Shown here piece after piece: positions 36,341 to 44,644 of a DNA stretch of 64,000 bases. The DNA is from Winogradskyella forsetii (GTDB lineage: Bacteria; Bacteroidota; Bacteroidia; Flavobacteriales; Flavobacteriaceae): positions 4,374,501-4,438,500 of the forward strand of contig NZ_CP053348.1 in assembly GCF_013394595.1 (NCBI RefSeq). The letters are read 5' to 3'. The translations under genes and the position numbers were made by a program. The notes beneath the pieces are model-generated. The model was given only the letters and a program-made list of their open reading frames with translations. It searched no databases and was not told the DNA's origin. Each line of letters begins with the position of its first letter. Position 1 is the first letter of the stretch.

Positions 36341-36791
36341 TTAATAAAAATGACTCACTTTTTTGTTAGGTGTCCCCAAATATATATGGCAATAGCGATT
36401 AACAAATTTCTTGGATTAAATTAATGTATGTGTAAAAAAAGATAGTGTAGTAAAGTTAAAAGGGTTAACAGATATTAATAACAAGTATATTACCCTATTT
36501 ATAATCTATATTTACGAAATCAAGGATTATATCATTTATTTTAAATAATTTCTTACAACATTTGTGAATAACCGGCCAAGTTAAAACTAAAACCTATAGC
36601 AATACCCAAACCCATTTCCTCATAACTTAAGGAATGGATGCCCAATGCAGGGTAAATTGTTTTTCTAAATACGAGAAATCATCTCGCCATTACCGCATTT
36701 GTACTTTATTTTGTGTTTTTTGGATACGATGTGATAAGGAATGATCAAATGCGCCATATAAAACATTTTTTTAATTAAAAGCTTACTGCAA
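36341..36791. other. Intergenic region with remnant of a degraded gene
   Basis: No intact gene in this interval. The minus strand at about 36550-36650 reads RKTIYPALGIHSLSYEEM and then GLGIAIGFSFN, which looks like the C-terminal strands of an outer-membrane protein; an in-frame stop cuts it upstream. Part of it (36579-36628) is repeated at 37814-37863. I see nothing else identifiable. Confidence 0.4.
36579..36628. repeat. Left copy of a direct repeat flanking the Fic gene
   Basis: Fifty bases that match 37814-37863 in the same orientation at 44 of 50 positions, beginning agttaaaacta and ending cataactt. The Fic gene lies between the copies. Confidence 0.8.
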
Positions 36792-36833
36792 TTGAGGATT
36801 GTAGTCATTTATTATATCTTTGATAGTATCAAA
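36792..36833 (+). promoter_or_regulatory. Fic promoter with overlapping palindrome operator
   Basis: TTG (36792-36794), 20 bases, then TATCTTTG (36815-36822): a full Bacteroidota promoter match. Overlapping the -7 box is the palindrome tttgata-g-tatcaaa (36819-36833), well placed to act as a repressor site. Confidence 0.6.
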
Positions 36834-36847
36834 TGACACTATAAATA

Positions 36848-37801
36848 TTGAAACCACCTTACGAAATAACACCAAAGATATTACGATTAATCACTTCCAT
36901 TTCCGAAAAAATCGGAGAAGTCAATGCTAATTTTTTAAACAGACCTTCGCCACAATTAAGAAAGCAAAATAGAATTAAAACTATCCATTCTTCTTTAAAA
37001 ATTGAAGGAAATACATTAAGCGAAGAACAAATCACGGCACTTTTAGAACATAAGAGGATTATCGGTCCAAAGAAAGATATTACTGAAGTTTTAAACGCTA
37101 TAGCCATTTATGAAAATTTAGAAAAATACAAGCCAAATAGTGAAATGTCATTTCTAAAAGCGCATTTAAAATTAATGGATGGCTTAATCGAAAACGCAGG
37201 AGAATACAGGCAACAAGGGGTTGGAATTGTAAAAGGTGCAAAAGTAGAACATATGGCACCACCTTTTAAAAATGTGCCTTACTTAATGAAGGACCTATTT
37301 GAGTATTTAAGTAAGGAAGACGAAATTATTCTAATAAAAAGTTGTGTTTTTCATTACGAAATGGAATTTATTCATCCATTCATAGATGGAAATGGTAGAA
37401 TGGGCAGATTATGGCAAACCCTAATTTTAATGGAGAAATATCCCGTTTTCGAATTTCTGCCTTTTGAAACTTTAATCAGCAATGACCAGGAAAAGTATTA
37501 TAAAGCACTATCCGAAAGTGATAAATCCGGACAATCCACAAAGTTCATAGAATACATGCTCAATGTGATCGATATGTCTCTAAATGATCTTTTAGGTTTC
37601 AAAAACAGGACACTTAATGAAAAAGATAGATTGGACTATTTTGTTGCAATGAACAAGTCCGAATTCAGTAGAAAAGATTATATGGCCATTTTCAAAGATA
37701 TATCCTCTGCAACAGCAAGTAGGGATTTAAAGAAAGGCGTGGCATTAAATCTATTTGAGAAATTTGGAAAAAAAAACAAAACAATTTATCGTTTAAAATA
37801 G
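36848..37801 (+). CDS. Fic-domain protein (class II, self-inhibited)
   Basis: A 317-residue protein likely to transfer AMP or another phosphate-containing group to target proteins. The Fic active site HPFIDGNGRMGR is intact (H176). An inhibitory-helix motif, S49-L-K-I-E53-G54, lies N-terminal to the Fic core, which is the class II arrangement in which the Glu blocks the ATP site. The C-terminal 60 residues (KDYMAIFKDISSATASRDLK) look like a winged helix, common in Fic proteins that bind DNA. The start is a TTG; no nearby ATG gives the expected N-terminus. Lies between direct repeats. Confidence 0.9.
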   Translation: MKPPYEITPKILRLITSISEKIGEVNANFLNRPSPQLRKQNRIKTIHSSLKIEGNTLSEEQITALLEHKRIIGPKKDITEVLNAIAIYENLEKYKPNSEMSFLKAHLKLMDGLIENAGEYRQQGVGIVKGAKVEHMAPPFKNVPYLMKDLFEYLSKEDEIILIKSCVFHYEMEFIHPFIDGNGRMGRLWQTLILMEKYPVFEFLPFETLISNDQEKYYKALSESDKSGQSTKFIEYMLNVIDMSLNDLLGFKNRTLNEKDRLDYFVAMNKSEFSRKDYMAIFKDISSATASRDLKKGVALNLFEKFGKKNKTIYRLK

Positions 37802-37813
37802 AACAGTTGAATT

Positions 37814-37863
37814 AGTTAAAACTACAACCAATAGCAACACCCAAATCCATTCCGTCATAACTT
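37814..37863. repeat. Right copy of the direct repeat flanking the Fic gene
   Basis: Same orientation as 36579-36628, 44 of 50 bases identical. The minus strand again reads SYDGMDLGVAIGCSFN and a stop, equivalent to the protein remnant at the left copy. It ends six bases before the radical SAM start codon. Confidence 0.8.
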
Positions 37864-37869
37864 TATGGC

Positions 37870-38943
37870 ATGGATTCCAAATCGAAAATTAAGGGTCGTG
37901 GTGCCCAAAAAAATGTTCACAATCGTTTTTTTGAATTGTCTTACGAAATGCGAGACGATTTCCTTGAGTTCTGCCATAAAGAAGGGGAAATTCCAGAGAA
38001 AAACAAAACACAATACCTCAATGTGTTTCCTAAAACTATAGTCAATAAAGTGACAAGTCCAGATGTTGGAATGGCCTATTCCATGAATATGTACCAAGGT
38101 TGTGAACATGGTTGTATTTATTGCTATGCACGAAACAGTCATGAGTTTTGGGGTTACAGCGCAGGATTGGATTTTGAGCGCAATATTTTAGTAAAAAAAA
38201 ACGCACCAAAACTCTTAGAAAAACACCTTAAAAAGAAAAGTTGGAAAGCGCATCCCATAGTGATGTCTGGCAATACGGATTGTTACCAACCAGCAGAACG
38301 AGAATTTGAAATTACCAGGCAATGCTTGGAAGTCTTTTTAAGGTACAAACATCCTGTGGGAATCATTACCAAAAATGCTTTAATATTAAGGGATTTGGAT
38401 CTTTTAAAAACCTTAGCGAAAGATAATTTAATTGCTGTAAATGTGTCTATTACCTCATTGTCTGAAGACACTAGGAGACTTTTAGAACCAAGAACGGCAA
38501 CTATAAAAAGAAGACTTCAAGTAGTAAAAGCGTTGAGTGCCAATGGAATCCCAGTAAATGTCATGTTGGCACCAATTATTCCATCTATTAATAGTCATGA
38601 GATTTTACCGATGGCAAAAGCCGTTTCTGAAGCTGGTGCACTGAGTATTGCGCATACCATCGTAAGATTAAATGGCGCCATTGGCGAAATATTTACAGAT
38701 TGGATAAAAAAAGCAATGCCAGACAAAGCAGATAAAGTGTTGCACCAAATAGAAAATTGCCATGGAGGTAGCCTCAACGAAAGTAGATATGGTGTTAGAA
38801 TGCGAGGCGAAGGACAAATTGCAAAACAAATCAACGATTTGATGAAATTGGCTAGGTTAAAGTATTTTAAAAATAAAGCCATGCCCAAATTAAATACAAG
38901 TCTTCACGAACCCTATAAAAATAGGCAGATGACATTATTTTAA
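37870..38943 (+). CDS. PA0069-family radical SAM protein
   Basis: A 357-residue protein. The iron-sulfur motif C-x3-C-x2-C is in GCEHGCIYCYARNSHEFWGY, as in the spore-photoproduct-lyase-like / Rv2578c / PA0069 group. Other family marks: VMSGNTDCYQPAERE, VGIITKNALILRDLDLL, VNVSITSLSEDTRRLLEPRT, and IAHTIVRLNG. These enzymes bind a 4Fe-4S cluster and generate a 5'-deoxyadenosyl radical; the reaction of this subfamily is not known to me. Ends at a bidirectional terminator shared with the convergent secreted-protein gene. Confidence 0.9.
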   Translation: MDSKSKIKGRGAQKNVHNRFFELSYEMRDDFLEFCHKEGEIPEKNKTQYLNVFPKTIVNKVTSPDVGMAYSMNMYQGCEHGCIYCYARNSHEFWGYSAGLDFERNILVKKNAPKLLEKHLKKKSWKAHPIVMSGNTDCYQPAEREFEITRQCLEVFLRYKHPVGIITKNALILRDLDLLKTLAKDNLIAVNVSITSLSEDTRRLLEPRTATIKRRLQVVKALSANGIPVNVMLAPIIPSINSHEILPMAKAVSEAGALSIAHTIVRLNGAIGEIFTDWIKKAMPDKADKVLHQIENCHGGSLNESRYGVRMRGEGQIAKQINDLMKLARLKYFKNKAMPKLNTSLHEPYKNRQMTLF

Positions 38944-38950
38944 ACAAAAA

Positions 38951-38977
38951 AAAGTGGGCTGTCTACTGCCCACTTTT
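38951..38977. terminator. Bidirectional intrinsic terminator
   Basis: aaagtgggc (38951-38959) and gcccactttt (38968-38977) form a strong stem with an eight-base loop. An A-run before it and T-run after it let it work on both strands, between the radical SAM gene and the convergent gene at 39021. Confidence 0.85.
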
Positions 38978-39020
38978 CTACTAAATAAATAAACTAATAA
39001 ATATATAAATAAACAACAAT

Positions 39021-39578
39021 TTATATTCTGAAATCATTTACAAACACACGGTTGTTAGACCTAATAATGGTTGTGTAATTACCTTTAAGTGTTTGATCTA
39101 GTTTGTACACACGGCTTAAAGTACTGTTTCCTTTTACGGTTTCAGTATGGATCATTTCGCCTTCAAAATAAAGTTCTACCTCCATTTTCTCGGTATCAAA
39201 AGCCAATTTTGAAATTAAAACCTTTCCTTTTTCATTTCTTACTACAGGCTTAAAAATGGTTTTCTTATTCTTATTGATGTAAGAAACAGCAAAATCTTTT
39301 ACCTCAATAGTATTGATTTCAATTTCAAAATCTTTTGATACTTCAACAGTATATTTACCGTTTCTCAATTGAGTAAAATCGAAAAGCGTTGTAAGGTTTC
39401 CGTTATGGTTAATTTCTCCGCTGTAGATAACCTCGCCAGAGGCATCCATCACGGAAATTTGACTTCCTTTTTTTACGTAGTTAAAAGTTGGTGTTTCTTC
39501 TAAAACTTCGTTGGCGTAGCTTGTATATGTTCCGAACATTACGGCCAATACTAAAATATTTCTAAATAACTTTTTCAT
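39021..39578 (-). CDS. Secreted protein of unknown function, paralogue 1
   Basis: A 185-residue exported protein. Signal peptide MKKLFRNILVLAVMFGTYTSYA, then an all-beta region: VKKGSQISVMDASGEVIYSG, FDFTQLRNGKYTVEVSKDFEI, and ELYFEGEMIHTETVKG. The lay-out recalls two small immunoglobulin-like or T9SS-tail-like beta domains, but there is no clear type IX sorting motif. It is a close paralogue of the gene at 40171, same length and order of motifs, so a tandem duplication. I do not recognise a function. Preceded by a promoter region also duplicated (39608-39741). Confidence 0.8.
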   Translation of the reverse strand: MKKLFRNILVLAVMFGTYTSYANEVLEETPTFNYVKKGSQISVMDASGEVIYSGEINHNGNLTTLFDFTQLRNGKYTVEVSKDFEIEINTIEVKDFAVSYINKNKKTIFKPVVRNEKGKVLISKLAFDTEKMEVELYFEGEMIHTETVKGNSTLSRVYKLDQTLKGNYTTIIRSNNRVFVNDFRI

Positions 39579-39607
39579 AATTAAATCAGGTTAAGTGATT
39601 ACTGGTA

Positions 39608-39741
39608 CAAAGATATGGCGCATTGGGAGCTTAGAAAACAAGGATTTTGGCACATTTATATGCATAATTAACTTCAAGTTGATGTATAGATATCTATTGG
39701 GTTAATATTGTATATATTGGTGGTAATCTGCTGTAGGTTTT
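39608..39741 (-). promoter_or_regulatory. Duplicated promoter/upstream region, copy 1
   Basis: On the minus strand: TATCTTTG -7 box (39615-39608) with TTG (39641-39639) 23 bases upstream. Further up are block 1 (39643-39672) and block 2 (39702-39741), both found at identical spacing upstream of the paralogue. Block 1 includes tatgcata, an 8-base palindrome. Confidence 0.65.
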
Positions 39742-40116
39742 GAGATTCTGTGATAATAGGGATGCAAAATTAAGCTCTTGATTTAATCAAAAATGGAGTA
39801 ATTTAATGGTAAAGTATAGTTCTCGTATTGAGAATATCCGATTGGTAATTATAAATTTCGAAGAAATTAAACTTGAAATATGATTCATGGCGTTCAAAGA
39901 GCATTAAGAAAAATCGTTTCCCTCCAATAGTATTGTTAATGAAAACTATGATAATGATGTGGTGGATGAAAAGTATCTCTAAAAGATATCTAAGTTCTGA
40001 TAAGGTTACGGACTCATTAATCTGATAACTGGAACAACCGAACATTTAGAGAAGGCAAATCAGACCATCATTAGAGTTACAGATTTTTATTAATGTGATC
40101 TAATAAATGAAATAAA
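39742..40116. other. Intergenic spacer without a recognisable gene
   Basis: Between the upstream region of paralogue 1 and the terminator of paralogue 2. An 80-codon minus frame (39803-40045) and plus-strand fragments show no family I know. It may be the decayed remainder of whatever lay between the duplicated units. Confidence 0.4.
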
Positions 40117-40117
40117 A

Positions 40118-40145
40118 AAAAGTGGGCTCTTAGCAACCCACTTTT
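40118..40145 (-). terminator. Intrinsic terminator of secreted paralogue 2
   Basis: aaaagtggg (40118-40126) and cccactttt (40137-40145) form the stem; on the minus strand a run of T follows. Nearly the same hairpin as at 38951-38977, another sign that the whole unit was duplicated. Confidence 0.85.
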
Positions 40146-40170
40146 AGTTTCAATCTATTTTCTTTTTCAT

Positions 40171-40728
40171 TTATAGATAAAAGTTTTTAATAAATACGCG
40201 ACCGTCAGATTTAACAATGGCAGTATAGTTTCCTTTAATGTTCTCATTCAGTCTTAACACACGGTTTAAAACTGCGCTGCCCTTAACCGTTTCTGAGTAA
40301 ATCAATTCGTTTTCAAAATAAAGCTCAATTTGCATTTCAGGCTCAGCTAAGGCTAATTTTGAAATGATAACTCTGCTATTTTGTACCCTAAATACAGGTT
40401 TAAAAATAGTTTCGCTTTTATGAACTATAAAGTTAACGCTGTTATTTTTCACTTCTACCGTACTTACTTCAATTTCAAAATCCTTATCGATTTCAATCTT
40501 GTATAGACCATCCTTTAATTGTGAAAAATCGTATAGATTTCGAATATTACCATCAAAATTTATAGAGCCACTAAAGATAACTGCTCCAGCAGCGTTAGTA
40601 ACAGAAATTGAGTTTCCTTTGTTTACATTATTAAAAGTAGGTAGAACTTCTAATTTTGCATTTGCGAAGCTTGTGCATGTTCCTAACATCACAGCTAATA
40701 CTAAAATGTTTTTAAATAATCTTTTCAT
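40171..40728 (-). CDS. Secreted protein of unknown function, paralogue 2
   Basis: 185 residues, like the gene at 39021: signal peptide MKRLFKNILVLAVMLGTCTSFA, then VNKGNSISVTNAAGAVIFSG, LYDFSQLKDGLYKIEIDKDF, and ELYFENELIYSETVKG. Corresponding segments align without gaps. The -7 box at 40842 lies 113 bases before the ATG, so this copy has a long leader, whereas copy 1 has about 29. It is divergent from the AraC regulator at 41014, which may control both copies (inference). Confidence 0.8.
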   Translation of the reverse strand: MKRLFKNILVLAVMLGTCTSFANAKLEVLPTFNNVNKGNSISVTNAAGAVIFSGSINFDGNIRNLYDFSQLKDGLYKIEIDKDFEIEVSTVEVKNNSVNFIVHKSETIFKPVFRVQNSRVIISKLALAEPEMQIELYFENELIYSETVKGSAVLNRVLRLNENIKGNYTAIVKSDGRVFIKNFYL

Positions 40729-40841
40729 AATGTTTTTTTTTAGATTAAACCGACATTGAAAATTGGTCTTTAGATTTGATTTTGTTTAGTTCCTATTAAT
40801 TGATCCAATTTTTGATAATCAGTTTAAATGATTCAACACTA

Positions 40842-40975
40842 CAAAGGTATCGTGACTTTGGCTTTCATAAAACATCGATTTTGGCGTATTTATATGCATA
40901 TTTAACAATATGACTATTGAAATTATCATAATGAGATAATATTGTATATATTTTTGGCAATTGTACATAGGTTTT
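40842..40975 (-). promoter_or_regulatory. Duplicated promoter/upstream region, copy 2
   Basis: On the minus strand: TACCTTTG -7 box (40849-40842), then block 1 (40877-40906, 27 of 30 bases identical to copy 1) and block 2 (40936-40975). The distances -7 to block 1 (35) and block 1 to block 2 (59) equal those of copy 1. The region lies between the secreted gene and the divergent AraC gene, whose own -7 match is TAACTTTG at 40991-40998 (plus strand). Confidence 0.65.
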
Positions 40976-41013
40976 AATTTTAAATACAATTAACTTTGTA
41001 CCTGTAATATATT

Positions 41014-41886
41014 ATGAAAACAAGAAAACCTACTTTAGAAAAAATTAGTCCACAGTTTGGGAGCTCCATAAAAGTTAATAAGCACGAAGCTTATATTGGG
41101 GAGAATAAACCTTTTTGGCATTTTCATCCAGAAATTGAATTGGTATATGTTAATAAAGGTCAAGGAAAACGTCATATAGGCAATCATTTATCTTATTTTA
41201 ATAATAGCCAGTTATTGCTTATTGGGCCCAACCTGCCTCATAATGGCTTTACGGATCGACTTACCATTAATGGAAGCGAGACCTTAGTTCAATTTAAACC
41301 TGAGTTTTTAGGCAATCATTTTTTTGATATTCCAGAAATGGGAAAAATCAATCAATTGTTTGAACGTTCTAAAAAAGGTATTCTTTTTGGTGTAAAAACC
41401 AAGAAAAAATTAGGTGCCAAAATTGAAAAGTTAAACGAAAAAGAAGGCTTCAAAAAAATATTAATTTTACTTGAAGTGTTACATGGTTTAGCAAAAGCAG
41501 AGGATTATACGTTATTAAACGCAGATGGTTTTGCCTTTGAAACCGAACCTCAAGATAGTGCGAAGATCGATATTGTTTTTAAACATGTGAACCAAAATTT
41601 TAAGGAACACATTAGTTTAGATGAAATTGCGGATAAGGTCAGTATGACGGTTCCAGCATTTTGCCGTTATTTCAAAAAAGTGACAGGCAAAACATTCACA
41701 AAGCTGGTTAACGAATATCGTGTGGTACATGCCACAAAATTACTTTCGGAAAGTCAAATGAGCATTACAGATGTGAGTTTTGAGTGTGGCTTTAATAATT
41801 TTTCGCATTTCAATAAGCTTTTTAAAGAATTTACAGGCAAAAGCGCCTCTAAATATAGAGGAGAGCTGAAAATGATGGTTCAATAG
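41014..41886 (+). CDS. AraC-family regulator with cupin domain
   Basis: A 290-residue regulator. N-terminal cupin sensing domain with FWHFHPEIELVYVNKGQGKR, the HxH-x-E pattern of AraC cupins. C-terminal HTH_18: ISLDEIADKVSMTVPAFCRY and SITDVSFECGFNNFSHFNKL. It closely follows the layout of Bacteroidota carbohydrate-type AraC regulators, but the ligand is unknown. Divergent from the secreted paralogue 2 gene and sharing an upstream region that is copied in front of paralogue 1. Confidence 0.88.
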   Translation: MKTRKPTLEKISPQFGSSIKVNKHEAYIGENKPFWHFHPEIELVYVNKGQGKRHIGNHLSYFNNSQLLLIGPNLPHNGFTDRLTINGSETLVQFKPEFLGNHFFDIPEMGKINQLFERSKKGILFGVKTKKKLGAKIEKLNEKEGFKKILILLEVLHGLAKAEDYTLLNADGFAFETEPQDSAKIDIVFKHVNQNFKEHISLDEIADKVSMTVPAFCRYFKKVTGKTFTKLVNEYRVVHATKLLSESQMSITDVSFECGFNNFSHFNKLFKEFTGKSASKYRGELKMMVQ

Positions 41887-41902
41887 TTAAATTTTGGTAC
41901 TC

Positions 41903-42076
41903 ATGGAAGATAAAATAGAAATCACAATTGCCTACTATACTAAAAAAGGTCAGGAGATATTGAACACCGTAAATTCTCGAAATAATCTAACTGCAGATGA
42001 ACTGATTCATTATGGAGAGGAAATGGCGATCATTGAGTATAAATTGACTGCTCTTGAAGTGGCCAATGAGAATTAA
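41903..42076 (+). CDS. Small conserved-looking hypothetical protein, 57 residues
   Basis: MEDKIEITIAYYTKKGQEIL and then NTVNSRNNLTADELIHYGEE, ending EYKLTALEVANEN. It is acidic and predicted mostly helical, without a signal or membrane segment. It begins 16 bases after the AraC stop, so the two are probably co-transcribed. A TTG three codons upstream is in frame, but the ATG at 41903 is the natural start. I do not recognise the family. Confidence 0.6.
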   Translation: MEDKIEITIAYYTKKGQEILNTVNSRNNLTADELIHYGEEMAIIEYKLTALEVANEN

Positions 42077-42077
42077 T

Positions 42078-42737
42078 TTATTTTTTCCCTTCCCACTCCG
42101 CATAAAATTGCTTCAAAAAACCTTCCATATATTTATGCCTATCTGAGGCGATACGTCCTCCAGTTTTAGTATTCATTTGGTCTTTAAGAAGCAACAATTT
42201 TTCGTAGAAATGATTAATAGTTGGTGCGTTGGAAGTTTTGTATTCAGCCTTCGTCATGTTGAGGTTAGGCTTAATTTCAGGATTATAGAGTGCTCTATAT
42301 TTAAAGCCACCATAATTAAAACAGCGCGCAATGCCTATTGCTCCAATGGCATCCAAGCGATCCGCATCTTGAACGACTTCCAATTCCTTAGAAGTAAATG
42401 ATGTATTTAAATCGAAGGAGTTTTTAAAAGACATATTCTCGATGATTTGAGTTACGTGTTCAATTATTTTACTGTCAACATCGTTATTTAGAAGAAATCT
42501 TTGTGCTTTTTTGGGCCCAATGGTTTCGTCTCCATCATGGAATTTTGAATCCGCTATATCGTGCAAAAGTGCTGCCAATGACACCACTAAAATATCAACA
42601 GGTTCGGTTTTAGCAATGAGAAGTGCATTTTTATAAACACGCTCGGTATGAAACCAATCGTGTCCACCTTCTGCATCAATTAATTCTTGTTTTACAAAAG
42701 TAATTGTCGAAGTAATAAGTTGACTTTTATTACGCAT
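42078..42737 (-). CDS. HD-domain phosphohydrolase
   Basis: A 219-residue protein with the HD-superfamily metal motif: HDWFHTERVYKNA with the first His, AALLHDIADSKFHDGDE with the His-Asp pair, and a later VQDADRLDAIGAIGIARCF Asp. This matches the YedJ-like uncharacterised HD group. Such enzymes hydrolyse phosphate esters, often of nucleotides; the substrate here is unknown. It lies nine bases after the desaturase gene, in the same direction. It converges with the small gene at 41903, leaving a one-base gap. Confidence 0.85.
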   Translation of the reverse strand: MRNKSQLITSTITFVKQELIDAEGGHDWFHTERVYKNALLIAKTEPVDILVVSLAALLHDIADSKFHDGDETIGPKKAQRFLLNNDVDSKIIEHVTQIIENMSFKNSFDLNTSFTSKELEVVQDADRLDAIGAIGIARCFNYGGFKYRALYNPEIKPNLNMTKAEYKTSNAPTINHFYEKLLLLKDQMNTKTGGRIASDRHKYMEGFLKQFYAEWEGKK

Positions 42738-42746
42738 AAAACTATT

Positions 42747-43727
42747 TTAGGCAGGATCCACCCATTTAAACTGGAATGAATTCTCCGGGATTTTCATACG
42801 TTCAGACAAACGGTACATTCTAGGAGGTAAGGTCATTAAATAGTCTCTTGCTTTCTCCGCTTCATCATTTAAACCCGTCATACTTCCTATGTCCCAACGG
42901 TCAATAAGCTTTTGCAGAATATCTACATAGTCGTTTGAAGTGTACACACCAATCCGTTGTGCGGTATTTGAAAACTCTTCGAATGCAGCACCAATGCTTT
43001 CGCCAGATTCTCTAAGAAAATGTGCTGGCATGGCAATTTTTCGTTTCATCATATCGTGAAAAGCCATCATCATTTGGTTGGGATCCACAGCAAAGATACG
43101 CTCCACAAACTCCGAATAGGCATGGTGATGACGCATCTCGTCCCCAGAAATGATTTTACACATTTTAGCCAATCGTTTATTGCCTTTTTCCTTGGCGATT
43201 TTAGCTACGCGATTATGCGACACATAGGTTGCCAGTTCTTGAAAGCTGGTGTAAACAAAGTTTTTATAAGGATCTCTACCAGTACCAATATCAAAACCAT
43301 CGTTAATGAGGTATTGCGTGGTCTTTTCAATTTCACGCATATTTACACGACCAGATAAGTATAAGTATTTGTTAAGTACATCGCCATGTCTGTTTTCTTC
43401 GCCAGTCCAATGTCTTAACCAAGTGGACCAACCGTTGCGTTCTACTTGGTCAACACCTTCAACGTCCATAAGCCAAGATTCATAACTTGGTAGTGCTTCT
43501 TCAGTAATCATGTCACCAACTAACACCACCCAAAAATCATACGACATTTCTTTACTTAATTCCCTAATTTCTCGTACCTCTTCATAAAAAGATTCTTTTG
43601 TGGAATCTGGCAAGAAATCAGTAGGTTGCCATATTTTTTCAACAGGAATTAAATATTTTTCAATAAGGGATTGTACATCCTTTTCCAGATGCTGCATCAC
43701 TTCCAATCTTACATTTTTCAACGACAT
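42747..43727 (-). CDS. Acyl-ACP desaturase
   Basis: A 326-residue soluble di-iron enzyme that puts a double bond into acyl-ACP chains (stearoyl-ACP 9-desaturase family). The two iron-binding helices appear as TGEENRHGDVLNKYLYL and SGDEMRHHHAYSEFVERIF, matching E-x2-H repeats. In flavobacteria this family makes monounsaturated fatty acids, helpful in the cold. Adjacent to the acyltransferase gene (21-base gap), so both may serve membrane lipid synthesis. Confidence 0.94.
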   Translation of the reverse strand: MSLKNVRLEVMQHLEKDVQSLIEKYLIPVEKIWQPTDFLPDSTKESFYEEVREIRELSKEMSYDFWVVLVGDMITEEALPSYESWLMDVEGVDQVERNGWSTWLRHWTGEENRHGDVLNKYLYLSGRVNMREIEKTTQYLINDGFDIGTGRDPYKNFVYTSFQELATYVSHNRVAKIAKEKGNKRLAKMCKIISGDEMRHHHAYSEFVERIFAVDPNQMMMAFHDMMKRKIAMPAHFLRESGESIGAAFEEFSNTAQRIGVYTSNDYVDILQKLIDRWDIGSMTGLNDEAEKARDYLMTLPPRMYRLSERMKIPENSFQFKWVDPA

Positions 43728-43747
43728 ATTTGATGATTATTTAAGGG

Positions 43748-44485
43748 TTATTTATCAATGCCTTCAACAATAGTTTGTTCTACTTGCTGAATTAATTCAG
43801 ACTTATCTGTAAAGTTAATAATTTCTAAGGGCTTATGTACAGTAAATTTCATATGATTTCCAATTCCCATCGGGAATTTTCCGTATCTCAACATTTTCCA
43901 AGAGTTATTGACTGTTATTGGAACAACGAGTGCTGATGGTACTTTTTTGATTAACATTTCCAGACCTTTGGTTTTAAAAGGTTTTGGTGTTCCGTCTTTA
44001 CTACGTGTGCCTTCGGGAAAAATCACTGCTGCTCTTTTTGTTTTTTCAATATAGTCGCCAAATTTCATCATGGCAACCATGGATTGTCTTGGGTTCTTCC
44101 GATCTATTAAAACCGATCCACCATGACGTAAATTATAAGATACACTTGGGATGCCTTTTCCCAATTCTTTTTTAGACACAAATTTTACATGATGTTTACG
44201 TAAGTACCACATAATTGGTGATATATCATACATACTTTGATGGTTGGAAACTATAATCAAAGGTTTATCAGTTGGAATGTTGTGGGGATTATTAAAAGAA
44301 ATCCTTGTTCCTAAAACATTAAGACAGCGCATTATAAAAAACTGAAGCCAATCTACAGTAACTTTAAGTGCCTTGTAACCAAAGATATTGTTCGCCAACC
44401 ACTGTATAGGATGAAAAATAACCAAGGTCGAAAGAAAGCAAACCGCATATAGGGCAGTTAATGGATATGCTAATAGTTTTCTCAT
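43748..44485 (-). CDS. plsC: 1-acyl-sn-glycerol-3-phosphate acyltransferase (PlsC family)
   Basis: A 245-residue membrane-bound enzyme. Acyltransferase box I NHQSMYDIS (H-x4-D) and box III FPEGTRSKDG are present, with an N-terminal hydrophobic anchor (about residues 8-28). It acylates lysophosphatidic acid to phosphatidic acid on the inner membrane. It precedes the desaturase gene in transcription order. The strong terminator at 44521 upstream of it ends the bacilliredoxin transcript, so it must have its own promoter. Confidence 0.92.
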   Translation of the reverse strand: MRKLLAYPLTALYAVCFLSTLVIFHPIQWLANNIFGYKALKVTVDWLQFFIMRCLNVLGTRISFNNPHNIPTDKPLIIVSNHQSMYDISPIMWYLRKHHVKFVSKKELGKGIPSVSYNLRHGGSVLIDRKNPRQSMVAMMKFGDYIEKTKRAAVIFPEGTRSKDGTPKPFKTKGLEMLIKKVPSALVVPITVNNSWKMLRYGKFPMGIGNHMKFTVHKPLEIINFTDKSELIQQVEQTIVEGIDK

Positions 44486-44520
44486 ACAACAAATTTAATT
44501 TAATGCGATGTATGCACAAA

Positions 44521-44546
44521 AAAACCACGATTTTTTTCGTGGTTTT
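44521..44546 (-). terminator. Intrinsic terminator after the bacilliredoxin gene
   Basis: aaaaccacga (44521-44530) and tcgtggtttt (44537-44546) form a ten-base stem with a six-base loop; the minus strand then reads a T-run. Confidence 0.85.
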
Positions 44547-44644
44547 TTTACATCAGTCTTTCGACTTAAAAGGTTTTTAATACCAATCTGCCTAAGCTCC
44601 CTTTTTCTTCTAGAAAGAAGGCTAGTGAGAAAGGCTTTTTTTAT

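Noticed and set aside
37855..38142. 95-codon minus frame over the radical SAM start
   Set aside because: Shadow of the strongly supported radical SAM gene; only its last residues belong to the gene remnant noted in the repeats.
39803..40045. 80-codon minus frame between the secreted paralogues
   Set aside because: Unusual composition, no family signs, and it lies in the spacer of a duplicated unit.
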